Below the pieces are notes generated by a model. The model was given only the letters and a program-made list of their open reading frames with translations, did no database searches and was not told where the DNA came from. Below are positions 22,202 through 34,313 of a stretch of DNA of 64,000 bases, piece by piece. This DNA is from Laccaria trichodermophora (lineage: Eukaryota; Basidiomycota; Agaricomycetes; Agaricales; Hydnangiaceae). Numbering within the stretch: the stretch's first letter is position 1; each line of letters opens with the position of its first letter. A program made the position numbers and the translations under genes. The stretch lies in contig JACTVC010000015.1 of assembly GCA_018417955.1 (NCBI GenBank), forward strand, positions 335,862 to 399,861, written 5' to 3'.

Positions 22202-25200
22202 ATGGCAGACTCAATTTCAGAGTCTTCCAATGCAAGTATGTACTAAATTTGTCAATTCTCCGTTTGACTGACGACAGCGTTCAAGCAGGCGAGCCACTTT
22301 ACCAAGTCAGACTTCTCGCAGCTCTCCGTGGCGGTATGTCATCCAGCTCCACGCTCACGTACCTGCTCAGCGTGTTTCAGGCGACCCAGCAGCTATACAT
22401 CCGTTTCTCGCAGAAATAGGGAAGGACCGACGTAAATCGAGTGAGGGTGAGATTGACACAGGGGCTGCAGCGTTGCATTTGGCTGTCAGATGTGCTTCAG
22501 GTGAGTCGGTTAGCTTTCTTTGGGTTCTGGGACTGATTTTTTGGTTAGTCCAAACCGTTTCCTTGCTCCTTTCTCATCGAGCCATATCGCCCAATGGTGT
22601 CCATCCACCTGGTTCGGGCACCACGCCTCTGCATTTGGCGGCATCACTTGGAAGAGTGGATGTCGTGAATCTACTATTGGAACAAGAAAATATCGACGAT
22701 AGCTTGAAGGACGGGCAAGGAAGGACGTGCCGTGAGGTTGCGAGAGGGAAGGACGTTGTGCGGGCTATCGATGGTATGTATCTTGTCCTCCTCACTTGTT
22801 TCAGTCTGAACTTGTCCAAGATTCGCGTTCATTTCTCAATGCTTCTTACCGCTCCCTACTGCGAAGCTACATTCTATCACCTTTATCAGAACCACCCTCG
22901 CCCTCACTTCTCCAGTTGCTCGACTCTCCGCGGATATCCTTCGTCGACTTGTCCTACCTTGACAACGATACGGGCACCTCCCTACTACACGAAGCCGCAC
23001 GCCGGAAGGATCTCCGCTTGATCGAGCTGGCAGTACGCGCTGGGGCCGACGTGTTTATCCGGAATCGCAAGGGAAAGATGGCGCATGAGACGGCTGGAAA
23101 GGATGATCGCGTCCGCGTGTTCTTACGACAATGTAGGTCCATCCCCGTTGTTGCAACTCACACTAACGCATTTCCAGTTGCAAACCATGATAAAACCCTG
23201 ATTCCCAATCCAACACCACCATCCGAGCCACCCGCTCTGAAAGGCTACCTGAACAAGTACACCAACGTCGCAAAAGGTTACAATACGCGCTGGTTCGTGT
23301 TAAAGGACGGTGTCTTATCATGTGAGTCGCTTTAGCCTATCTAAGTTTAAAACCACTGATTTGCTGGCAGACTACCGACACCAAGAAGATGAAAGCATCG
23401 CGAGCCGCGGCTCGATATCCATGAAAACCGCCATACTCAAACCCTCAGAACGCAACAAATTCGAAGTCCACTCAACTCCTTCACGAGGACACCACCACCA
23501 CTCAAAATGGTACCTACGAGCCAACCACCCTGTCGAGGCACACCGGTGGACGGAGGCGATTGGGAAAAGCATCGAATGGGCGAAACAACAGGGGGAGAGC
23601 GGCGAACGGAGAAGGAAAAGCGCGGAGAGTGATTCGAGTGTGGGGATCAAGTCGACGTATTCCAAGGGCGGCGGTACGCTGGGCAAGTACCCGGAGTCTA
23701 TCATTGGGTCGACGAGTCAGAACGCTCCTCCGCCTGCGGAAGAAGAAGAGGATGACGAGGGAGAAGACTCGTCGTCTGCTGAGTCGGACGGTCAGCTGCC
23801 ACCACACGAAGCTAATTTTGAGCTGCATGGAAATGCCGTTGCGGCGCAGATGGAGATGTCCCTCAAACTCCTCTCATCTTCCCCCCCTGCGATAAAAGAG
23901 TCGTTTGGTGCAGTCAGCGAAATGATGACCGAGTTTTGCGCGATGGCGAGGGAGAGGGATGAGTGGTGGCGAAAGCAATTGAGGAAGGAGCGGGCTCGGC
24001 AGGCGGTGTGGGAGGAGAGTCTTGCGATGGTTGTTAAGGAGGGGGAGACGCTTGAGCAGGAGTTGAGGGTGAGGAGTCGGAAGCGGGGGAGTAGGGTCTT
24101 TGCGCCTGGTATTGGGACGGTCAAGAGGCGGCCGTCGTTCTCGAGAAATGGCCCCCTTTTGCTGGAAGAACCTGCGTCGCCTGTTACACCTCAGCTTCCT
24201 GCTACACCTGCACGCACCCCGGTGGAACTTCCGGTGGCCTCGCCAAAAGTCCCGATTGTAGTCGCGGACGACTATTTGAACGCGCTGGCACAAGATGAAG
24301 CGGATACAGATGAAGAAGACGAGTTTTTCGACGCCATTGAGTCGAACAACTTACCCAACCTCGTCGTGCACGACGGTCTAGCCAGTCCGTCGACATCAAC
24401 CATCCTATCGATGCCTATCCCCGTGCATATCAAGATGGAGCCGTATGCGGGGTACGCGAATTTGAGGACGAAGTTGACGTTGAGCGATGAGAGGCCTAGT
24501 ACGAGTTTGTGGAGTGTGTTGAAGCATAGTATCGGGAAGGATTTGACGAAGATCAGTTTTCCGGTTTTTTTTAATGAGCCGACGAGTATGTTGCAGAGGA
24601 TGGCGGAGGATATGGAGTTTTCGGAATGTTGTGAGTCCCCGCATTGTCTGGTCTTAGGAGGTGCAGGTTTTTAATGAGTTTACTGCAGTGGACATCGCGG
24701 CTTCGGAGAAGGATCCGTTACGGAGGATTGCGTTTGTAGCTGCGTTTGCGATGTCTAATTATTCGTCGACTATTGGAAGGATTGCGAAGCCTTTTAACCC
24801 CATGCTTGTATGCCCACTTCCTTCCTTGTTTAACCTTAAAAACTAATGCGTTGGTTATCGTTACAGAGCGAAACGTTCGAATATGTCCGTATAGATAGGA
24901 AGTATCGTTATGTATCGGAACAAGTCAGCCATCACCCGCCCATCTCTGCGTGTTGGGCCGAGTCTCCCTCTTGGTTCTACTACGGCGAGGTACGTTCGCT
25001 ACCCCCTCCTTCCTCCTTTTTCCTTCCTCTGACGTCCCTCGCCCAGGTCGATGCTCAAAACAAGTTCATGGGGAAGTCATTCGAGATTAGGCCAACGGGC
25101 GTGGCGCATGCTGACCTCTTGCTACCTGAGGCAATGGCACCTGGTTATCCCAAGGCGATTGGAGAGTCGGGGAGGGGCAAGGTTAGGGAACATTATAGTT

Positions 25201-26010
25201 GGAAGAAGGTTACTACGAACGTTTCTGGGTTTATCCTTGGCTCGCCTACGATTGATCATTATGGGGATATGGTGGTATGTTCTACTTGGTTTTTCTGACT
25301 CGACTCCGCGGCTTATCTTTGATGATTTTTAGATCACAAACCATCGGACTGGTGATCAGTGTATATTGACCTTCAAGCCTCGTGGGTGGCGGGGTAAAGA
25401 CGCCTACGAAATCATCGGGCAGGTCGTTGATTCAAGTGGAGAAGTCGCCTACGAAATCGCAGGCCGGTGGAACTCACAACTCATCGCGAAGCAAGTAGGC
25501 GTGGGGAATGGGACCCTCCATCCAGACATTACACTCTCCCACCCCTCATCGTCCCCGGAGTACATCCTCCTCTGGCGAAACTCGGATAAACCACCAGGGT
25601 CACCATTCAACTTGACACCCTTCGCCATTACACTGAACGACTGCCCCAAACATACTTTGAAACCCTTTATATGCCCGACGGATTGCCGTCTCCGACCTGA
25701 CCAGCGGGCGTTTGAGCTGGGGAAATACGAGGCTGCGAACGGGCTGAAGCAAGATCAGGAGGAGAAGCAGAGGGCGATCAGAAGGATGAGGGAGGAGGGG
25801 AAGTTGGCGCCGCATCGGCCTAGGTGGTTTGTGGCTGAGACGGATGGGGATACGGGGGAGAGGGTTTGGAGCCCGCTTAGGGTTGAGGATGGGGTATTGG
25901 AGTATTGGAAGGAACGGGAGAGGGTTTGGGAGGGGGGTGGGGGTGTGCCTTGGAGGGATGTGGGTGATATATTTGTTGAGGAGCCGGAGTTTATTAAGGG
26001 GGCGGAGTAG
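22202..26010 (+). CDS. Osh1/OSBP-type oxysterol-binding protein (ankyrin, PH, FFAT, ORD)
   Basis: Eleven exons join in phase to about 1,096 residues, starting 'MADSISESSNATGEPLYQ': 22,202-22,235; 22,286-22,333; 22,381-22,500; 22,549-22,773; 22,821-23,132; 23,178-23,321; 23,371-24,630; 24,689-24,807; 24,867-24,989; 25,047-25,274; 25,333-26,010. Ankyrin repeats come first ('GTTPLHLAASLGRVDVVNLL', 'GTSLLHEAARRKDLRL'), then a PH domain ('LKGYLNKYTNVAKGYNTRWF'). A charged linker follows, with an FFAT motif 'EFFDAIE' after an acidic stretch (about 24,321-24,341). The sterol-binding domain carries the family signature 'EQVSHHPPISA' (about 24,915). Domain order matches yeast Osh1/Osh2. Expected role: lipid exchange at ER contact sites, with FFAT binding the ER protein VAP/Scs2. 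Confidence 0.93.
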
Positions 26011-26903
26011 TTGTATGGGGAAGATTGTAATTATGGCGTTGTATGAGAGAGAGATTAGAGACGAGTAGGCTGGATAACTTATAGCGAGCGTGGTTGTAAT
26101 TATTGGGGCGTTGTATGGGAGAGCTTAGAGACGAGGCCGAATGGGTAGACTAGATAACTCGCTGAGTACCTCGAAACTTCATTATTTAATTCATTGCTGG
26201 GAACCCCCTACGTGGCAGGGAGCTCTTCACTTAGTCACCACCTGTATGACAACTGCCAAATCGCCGAATTTACCTTCTTAAGAGGGGTCTTCATTGAGCT
26301 CGTTTTTGTGAGTGGGGGCTGATGAAAAGCCAAAAACGAAACCTAGCACTATATTTATGGATAGGGTTTGGGACTCGGATTAGCCTCCAGAGTTCACGTT
26401 TGAAAAATTAGAGTACCTACAGTTCACTGAGGTCTTTCCGAGTTTTTCCAGAGTGAGGCCCGAGGTATAAGGGGTATGTGACAGTCAATCATACACCGAA
26501 CAGTTCTTCTGTAAAGACGATAGAAAACATAATGGTTTTCGCGTTTGAAGTGAAGCTTGAGCTTGAGACTTGGAGGCGGTGACTAGGTGAAGAGCTCCAT
26601 GGCTCAAATTCGTTCAAAAAATTTGATTTCTCAACCGTTCTTTTAAGCAAGGAATTTGGCATAATACATGTGTCAAGTTTCATACATATATCAATTTCAA
26701 CAGTATATGAAGATGGGGGTCGGATGTTGCTTGGAGAATGATACATACATGAAGCAATGTGAGAGCGTGTCGGGATAAATTCGCTTCCTTGTGAGCTTCA
26801 AGGAACGAGCCGCGACATCGGGATTGGAAGGTTTGTCCAAGTGGTATTATTGATCTTGAGGGAGTCATGATGACATGGAAGCTACATTACATTCCAACCA
26901 ATG
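26011..26903. other. intergenic, nothing convincing
   Basis: 3' flank shared by the OSBP gene and the convergent F-box gene. Two near-copies of an 'AGAGA..TTAGAGACGAG..GGCTGGATAACT' block occur just after the OSBP stop (26,045-26,160). No gene seen. Confidence 0.5.
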
Positions 26904-28171
26904 TCAGTCTCCTGAATGTCGAACTTCGGGTGGCCTGTGAGAATGCCACTGGTTTCCCGGGTCCGAATCAGTTCCACTAATCTCCCGAATCTTGAACTTT
27001 GGGCGGTCTAGTGAATCCTGTAAGAATACCACGCAAATACCACGACTCCGGCAATGTGGAAAGGTTCCCTCGGGGTCCAAGTAGGCCCTGACCGCAAGGC
27101 TCTTTAGGTGATCATAACGTGGTTCAGAGAATATTGAGTCCAATTTGTCGATCAAGTCGCGAATCATATAACCAGGGAATGGACCCAAAGTTATCGCGAT
27201 TTCCAGCGGCGATGAGGTGGATACGCTGTTGAGAATACCCTCCACATCATCAGGTGATAAATAATGGAGCTCTAGGCGACTGAGGCCACCATTGGAAGAA
27301 ATGTCTATAGACCAAGCTCGGGTGTAGGCTATAGAAATCACATCAGAATCTAGCGGAGAAATCGAATAAGTCACGACTCACGTTTGGATTTCCACGACGA
27401 TTTCAACGTCAAGTGGGTCAATTTATTTCCTTGGGAAGCCAGAAATTGGGAGATCCTCTCAGGATCTTGAAAGTGGGGATCGTAGTTGAGAACAATATCA
27501 GAGATCGAATGATCAGGGGCGATGTCTGAAATCCAACCCAGAATTGGCTGGAATCGCTTCCAAAGTATCACCTTTCGCAGTGTCGACGGTGGGCGATGTT
27601 GGGGACCATCGTACGACTCGTGAAATTGCACAGAGAGATCTGCAACCTCCAACAAGGGAAGTGAACAGACCAGCTCAACCAGGTCTTTAATCGTGCTGAA
27701 CTCGCAATGGAGGCGGAGGTTCACTACAGTGCGATAGGACGACATCAAGTCACGCGCTTGCGCAGAGAGAGGATTTTTCCTCAGCACGTATCCGTCCTGT
27801 TCTGCAAATTCAAGTGAAAAGGAACGGAACGGTACGACCCCCAGCTTGGAGAGCAGCTGGATGAGGAATCTCTGCTCTCCGTCCGTCCTACACTGTGCTC
27901 CCGCTGCGATGAGGGATAGCGACTTGACGAAGGGCGTGATGGTCGCGTGCGGAGAGTGGAAGAGATCACCGAACCGTCCTATACCGCGACCAACCGAGAT
28001 GGTGATGTTCGAGAATAGGTGGCGGCGTGTGGAGAGGGCCCATTTCTTATTGACGAGGCTGCTCGAGATGAGGGTGGCGGAATCCCTCCGACAGTCATCG
28101 AGAAAGAGGTCGACGATCTCCGCAGAAAATGACTGGTTCCCATAGGAGGCAATTTCAGACGGCCTCGCCAT
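26904..28171 (-). CDS. F-box-like protein 1
   Basis: Exon 1 (28,171-27,382) begins 'MARPSEIASYGNQSFSAEIV'. The N-terminal pattern 'AEIVDLFLDDCRRDSATLIS', 'SLVNKKWALSTRRHLFSNI' is a divergent F-box, followed by a leucine-rich, LRR-like body. An intron (GTGAGT..CTATAG, 27,381-27,329) joins in phase to exon 2. F-box proteins act as substrate adaptors of SCF ubiquitin ligases; this target is unknown. It is a clear paralogue of the gene at 31,113-32,294, with the intron at the same place. The last codons may lie in another exon. Confidence 0.75.
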
Positions 28172-28693
28172 AAATATACTTCGTGATTTCGATTTCTGGA
28201 AAAGATTTTTTCGTCGGCAGAGCTCCCTGAATGTTCAACTCAAACAAAAAATTCGATGTCAACCAATGTCACCTGAACAAGTACGGTCACATGACACCGG
28301 CTCAAGTTACCCGGTGGCAATTTGCGAATCGTGGAAGTCTGCTTCTGGGATTACTTACATAGAAGCTTCGTAACTTCATTACGCAAACCAAAGGATTTAC
28401 TCCAAGGCTTTTGCTCTCCAGAACTGGGCCAGCAGTCTCAATGAAAGCTAAGTCAAGGACTCAACCACAAGGCCAAGCAGTGCATGATGCATGATCTCTT
28501 GCGCGACACTCGTCACTTGTTAGTCGGATGGATCAAGAATCGCGCGGTAATAAGAAACTTTCTCCCACATGACATGCTCCTCGCTTCTGATCTATCTATC
28601 TATCTGTTTGTAATTTCACACAGCAGACCAATATATAATCGCTACGAGTCTGTTTGATCACCCCAGGAACATCCCCCCACCACAAACACTGCG
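28172..28693. promoter_or_regulatory. divergent promoter region, F-box 1 / ALDH
   Basis: 522 bases between the two ATGs. A TATA-like 'CCAATATATAATCG' lies at about 28,628-28,641, on the ALDH side, with a CTATCTATCTATCTG microsatellite just upstream. No gene. Confidence 0.4.
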
Positions 28694-30895
28694 ATGCCTA
28701 CTACGTTCACAAAGGAATGGGATACGCCTGCGTACAAAGGCAAGACATCTTTTAGTACCGGTCTCTTCATCGATGGCAAGTTTGTCGACGGTTCAAAGGG
28801 CACAACGATAGAGTAAGTACCAGGAGATCTTCATGCTTGCCAGTCAACTTACTGTACCCAAACTGTTATCTTATCGCAGCGTCATCAACCCAGGTTCGTC
28901 CTTGTCTTATAGTATCTGTTTTTCTTTCTCAGTCTCTCCTTTCCAGTAAACGGCCAACTCATCACCAAAATCTCTGAGGGCCTTGAGGAGGATGTCGACC
29001 TTGCTGTCGCGGCAGCTCAGAAAGCGTTTGACACAACTTGGGGATTGAATGCTTCAGGACCCAAACGCGGCGAGCTTCTCTGGAAGCTTGCACAACTGAT
29101 GGAGACCCACAAGGAAGAATTGGCAGCGATCGAGGCATTGGATAACGGTGCGTTTTCTGCCTCCTATTTGAAACAAATTGGAGTTGACAACGAAACACAG
29201 GCAAGACTTTCGACTGGGCTCTGGGGGTTGATGTAACGTTCTCGATCAGCGTCATCAAATATTTTGCTGGGTGGTCAGACAAGATCTCTGGACAAACTCT
29301 CGAGGTTCGCTTGTTGGAGAGCCGCTTTTTTCTCCTACTCATCCCCTGTTGCAGACCGACGAGAAGAAGCTTATATACACGCGCCATGAACCTATTGGTG
29401 TCGTCGGACAGATCATTCCTTGTGAGTCTGATTCCTCATCTCTTGCCTTCACCGCCATTGACATCTGTTTATCAGGGAATTTCCCTCGTAAGGCCACTCA
29501 CCCTCTTACGAGGGGCCCCCTAACTAATGACCTCTCGCAGTCCTCATGTTGGCATGGAAACTTGGGCCTGGTATGTCCCAGGCCCCATACACGTAACCCA
29601 CTCTGACTTTTAACGTGCTAGCTCTCGCAACTGGGAATAGCGTTGTCCTGAAGGTAGATTATCTGTCGCTTTCCCCAATGTCTGCTCACATTTCTCTCAG
29701 CCTTCCGAATTCACACCCCTGACGGCCATCCGCATGGGCGAGCTCATTCAAGAAGCCGGCTTCCCTCCTGGTTCCGTCAACATTGTCACCGGCTACGGCC
29801 CAACCGTAGGCGCTGCAATTTCCTCGCACTTGAAAATTGAGAAAGTCGCATTCACCGGCAGCACTCTCGTCGGGAGGAGGATCATGGAGGCTGCTGCGAA
29901 GAGCAATTTGAAGACGGTCACGCTTGAACTCGGTGGGAAGAGCCCAAACATCATCTTCAATGACGCAAATTTGGAGCAAGCTGTGAATTGGACGGCTCAT
30001 GGAATTTTGTGCGTGTAACTGTTTCCTGCCCCAACGAGTCCGACTCTTAGCAATAATGCAGCTGGAATCACGGCCAAGCATGCTGCGCCGGAACTCGGAT
30101 TTTCGTGCAGTCGGGAATCTATGACGAATTCCTGAAGAAATTGACAGCAAAAGCCCAGGCTATCCGTATTGGAGATCCATTTGGTAAGGACGTTGACCAG
30201 GGTCCGCAGGTCTCGCAAATCCAATACGACGTGAGTTATGTTCTTATAACGATAACTTTTGAACACTAACCCGTTCTGCATGCAGAGCGTCATGGGGTAC
30301 ATCGATTCTGGCAAGGCCGAAGGTGCCAAGGTCCACATTGGAGGCGAACGCGTAGGCAACGAAGGGTACTTTATCGCCCCTACCATCTTCACGGAGACGA
30401 AACCCGACATGAGGATCGTCAAGGAGGAGATCTTCGGCCCCGTTGGTGTCGTCATCAAGTTCGAGGATGATGAAGACATCATCAAACAAGCCAACGATAC
30501 CGGTTCGTCTTAGCCTAGAGTTGAAGGATATCACTGATGCGTCCGGCTAGTCTACGGTCTCGCTGCTGCAGTATTCACCCAGAACATCAACCGCGCCATT
30601 GAGACTGCTCACAAGCTCCAAGCTGGTACCGTCTGGGTACGCACACCTCCACTTGAACTTGATTTTTGCGTCGCTCATAACTGCTGTCTGCCTATAGGTC
30701 AACTGCATCAACCAACTCCACGCAAATGTGCCCTTCGGTGGATACAAACAATCCGGTATCGGGCGTGAGCTTGGGGAGTACGCCTTGTTGAAGTTAGTGC
30801 CTCTCCTTATCCTCTTTCTAACCACGTTTTGACTTGATAATGTCAGCTACACGAATGTCAAGGCGGTGCACATAAACCTTGGCCATACTTTGTGA
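28694..30895 (+). CDS. aldehyde dehydrogenase (NAD(P)+)
   Basis: Starts '[20 protein letters not shown]' and ends '[11 protein letters not shown]'. About ten short introns interrupt it. Segments in order: '[16 protein letters not shown]', '[20 protein letters not shown]', '[18 protein letters not shown]', '[17 protein letters not shown]', '[13 protein letters not shown]' (cofactor site), '[14 protein letters not shown]' (catalytic Glu), '[15 protein letters not shown]' (catalytic Cys), '[16 protein letters not shown]' and '[19 protein letters not shown]'. All active-site landmarks are present and the length (about 500 residues) is normal. It oxidises aldehydes to acids. No targeting signal is obvious, so it is probably cytosolic. 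Confidence 0.92.
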
Positions 30896-31112
30896 ATCTC
30901 AAAACCGGTTCTGTATGTACAATAGTGTAAGAAGTCGTGTAAATGTGATCTTGAATGTACATTCTCTGTTCTGTCCCGCCCTCCGACTTGCCGCTTGACA
31001 CGCTTGAAGCCTCAAATCTGTATTGTCCACATTCTCATGACTAAACCCAGACAGAATACATACGTCGAACGCCAAAGCCGCTATACATTGTATGACCAAC
31101 GAAAAAAAAAAA

Positions 31113-32294
31113 TCATAACAGTAGACGGTACGCTCTTCTTGGTGGGGTGTCCAACAGATGAAGACCCCCTACGAAAGATGGCACGGGTTCTGAAACTGGA
31201 GGGGCTCTTTTCTTCCGTCCAATTGTGAGGCTCTTGAGCTGAAGGAAGTGCGGTCCAAAAAGCATCTCGTTCACCCTTTCACCACCATCACCTTTAAAGT
31301 GCGGTCCGAGCTCAATGTTCAGTTCCGATAGCATGGCGGACACGCTATCAAGGGTGCCCTTTAGATGCTCTGGGTGTAGGGAGTGAAGTTCTAGAGTATG
31401 GAGGCCGGTGTTGCCGGAGATATCTATGTGTGCCTCTGCAATACAAAATTCAAATCGGATCCAAAGGACAGCAACCTAAGACTCACTTCCAAATGGGTTT
31501 CTTTGTTTGGGCACGTCCTTCGATTTCAAAGCCAACTTAGTCAGTTTGTTTCCCTGTGACATGAGAAATTGGGATATCTTTGTTGTATTATCAGCTGTAA
31601 GGGCGTAAACGAGGAAGAGATCAGAGATTGAATGGTCCGGCGTGATGTTTGAAATCCAATCCAGGACCGGTAAGAGGCCCCTCTCGATTTTAACTTTCTG
31701 CAGGGTTGCAGGTGGGCAACGTTCGGGACAGATGCTTGAATCTTCAATTCGGGGGGAAAGATCGACAAATTTTAAGGATGGGAGTGAGCAGACGAGGTCA
31801 ACCAGCTCTGATAAAGTGCCGAAATCACAGTGGAGAGTGAGGTCCACCACTTGGTGATAAGAGCCAATGATGTCACGCGCAAAGGTCGAAAGAGGCTCAG
31901 GAGAACGTTCCTTTGGGGACCCTTCTCCATCTGAGAATTCCAGTGAAAAGGAATGGAATGGAACGACGGCCAGTTTTGAAAGTAATTGGACAAGCGATTT
32001 CTCTTGGGTACCCGTCTGACGGTTGACATCCGATGCGACGATTGACATGGACTTGACGAAGGGCGTGATGGTTGCGTTAGGAGAATGGAAGAGATTACCG
32101 AATTGGAGGATACCGCGACCCATTGAGACGGTGATATCCGAGAAAAGTTGGCGGCGTGTGGCGGGAACCCATTGCTTACATACAAGGCTGCATGAGATGA
32201 GAGTGGCACAAGAGGAATCCGAACCCTCGTAGCAATTATCGATAAAGAGGTCGGTGATTTCAGCAGGGAATGAGGGCATCACTATTGAAGACAT
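31113..32294 (-). CDS. F-box-like protein 2
   Basis: Exon 1 (32,294 to about 31,489) begins 'MSSIVMPSFPAEITDLFIDN' and has the same F-box and LRR-like layout as the copy at 26.9-28.2 kb ('CKQWVPATRRQLFSDITVSM', 'NATITPFVKSMSIVA'). An intron (GTGAGTCTTAGG..TTGCAG) leads in phase to 'KAHIDISGNTGLHTLELHSL', ending at 31,113. The second exon is shorter than in paralogue 1 and its end 'RRAYRLLL' is unlike it, so the C-terminus may have been altered. Predicted SCF adaptor, target unknown. Confidence 0.75.
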
Positions 32295-32593
32295 TTCTGT
32301 AGTCTTGGGGTGATGGTTAGGTGCAAGTTGGGTGATGGCGCGTGGTTTTCAAATTTGACTCAGAACACGGTTCTCAAGCAAAGGTCATATGACTATAAGG
32401 TTTGATCATGCTTTCTTTATTATAAATCGACCATCATTTGTAATACGAAGGTGACAGGTCTGAATAAGAGACTACAACTGTTGAACGTTCAGATTCAAGT
32501 CTCGCCGCCGTCTGAGCTTCCTTTCCTGCTTCATCGTGAAGGCCTCAGCACAGAACTCTGTCATTTCTTGACGAACTCCTGTCCCGATCTTCT

Positions 32594-33775
32594 ATGAACA
32601 TTCCACAATACCTGGCTTTGGGCGTCTTTTCGTCATACTTCTTAGTAATTTTCGGGCTTTTCTGGTTGATTTATCAAAGCTTGCCACCAACGAGCCCAAA
32701 GCAACCGAAACTCAAGATTGCAGCATTTACAGCGCTGACGATCGCATCCCTAACCCACACATGGTTCTGTGAGTCACTTTGCGAGTGTATACCACTTCAC
32801 TTGAATGAATTTCCTTTCAGATATGTTCAAATATATTTCAGTAAGCATCCTGCAGGTTTACACAGCTACTTAGCTCACAAATATCAGTGGAGTTTTGTAA
32901 AATTTGAAAGCCAAAACCTTCACAAGAGCGATATCGTCATAGAGCGCATATCGTCCTGGTTGCTCAATACGTCTCTTTTTGAAGAAGCATGGGCCTCTGT
33001 GTGCGTTGGTGCCCCCAATTGGTGGTGGAGCGAACAACTTTGTTTGTTTACCGTTGGCGCTTGGACGGTTTTCCTTGCGACGAAAGGTCAGCTGTGGACC
33101 CAGCTTCCTCTTAGATAATCTGACTCTGTGATTACAGGACCCCAACATCGTGTCAAGCACCTCTGGGCGTATATGCTTCTCGGGCAACTTGTTGCCATTT
33201 CAGTTGCCAGTAATCTCTTTTATATCGCTCTTCTTCTCTCTCAACCATCGCCTCTACCAAAAAACTCGCGAGCCAACCCTAGACTCTGGCTCAGCGTGCT
33301 TATCTCCCTTTTGAGCGTTGCGACGAGTCCCTTCACGAACGAGCGCACCTTCCTACCAAACCTCTTAGTAATGCATGCGTTACTCGTTTTACCTCTTCTG
33401 TGGACGCCGAAATCCCCTTCACGTTTTTCGCTCCATACGAGTATGTTGTACTTGATCATTTTTGTCATTTCAGTTGCCATCCGTGCACGGACCGTCATTG
33501 CCGCAACGGTTGTCTTGAACGATTCACCTTTCGCAAACGCATGGAATATTCTTCATTCCCATCCTGCTCAATCGTCCATCGGTTGGGATGTGGTTTGGTC
33601 TACTCTTTCATTCATCACATGGACCTGCTTGTGCTCCTCTGGTAACAGCCAGCCATCGAACGCTTTTGCGATTCCGTTTATGTTCCTCGCTACTCCCTTG
33701 GCTTCCATCGGCGTTACGGCGCCTTACGTTCTGATTCTCCAAAGTGTTCGACCCTTCGTGCCGAACACGGAATGA
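32594..33775 (+). CDS. conserved fungal multi-pass membrane protein
   Basis: Starts 'MNIPQYLALGVFSSYFLVIF', a membrane helix. Introns near 32,768-32,820, 32,841-32,889 and 33,088-33,137 are removed in phase. The second half has more helices ('AYMLLGQLVAISVASNLFYI', 'MLYLIIFVISVAIRA', 'FMFLATPLASIGVTAPYVLI'). The motif 'ISSWLLNTSLFEEAWA', followed by 'NWWWSEQLCLFTVGAWTVFL', is one I know from uncharacterised fungal membrane proteins. About 340 residues and some seven or eight helices. Function unknown. Confidence 0.72.
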
Positions 33776-34313
33776 GGTACAGTCCTCCTTTTAATTTTAT
33801 TCTATCTGACCGAAATTATTACATGCAGAGGTCACCAGTCTTTTGTTTTCTCCCGCAACGACAGTCAGACGTCAGGGGTATAGATTTGTTTACATAAAAC
33901 TGGTCGAACTGTGAACAGTGACACTCTCGTTTAGTCATTCAATTTGAAGATTCAAGAGCGCAGCTGCTGCATGTGCATGTGATCCATGTCATTTTCGCTC
34001 GTGGCTCCATCAGCACTTTCATTTCCCCTCTTAAGTTTACTAACCTACCTGTATGTCTTCAGCACAATTATACCACCTGGACCCTGTCTCCGCACGTCGG
34101 AAAGACACCGGGCCGGTTTTCAAATCGTCCCCAAGTCCAATCGATATCAAAATCAAAACCACGAGTCACATCCTATATCTCCAAGCGGCCTTTTAACAAT
34201 TTTTTGACATGTCTGGACTCTGACATAAAACGGGGTGGAGCCCTCCTGACCCACACCCTCATTTCTCTCATCGCCTCCCCTTCAAAACGTTACATTCCAG
34301 CCACATTTTAACG
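33776..34313. other. intergenic between two membrane-protein genes
   Basis: 3' flank and promoter region. A short overlapping frame (33,973-34,311) has no recognisable product. Confidence 0.5.

Noticed and set aside
23372..24399. Minus-strand frames of 100-139 codons in the OSBP gene
   Set aside because: They oppose a long exon with clear PH/FFAT coding sequence and have biased, repetitive composition.
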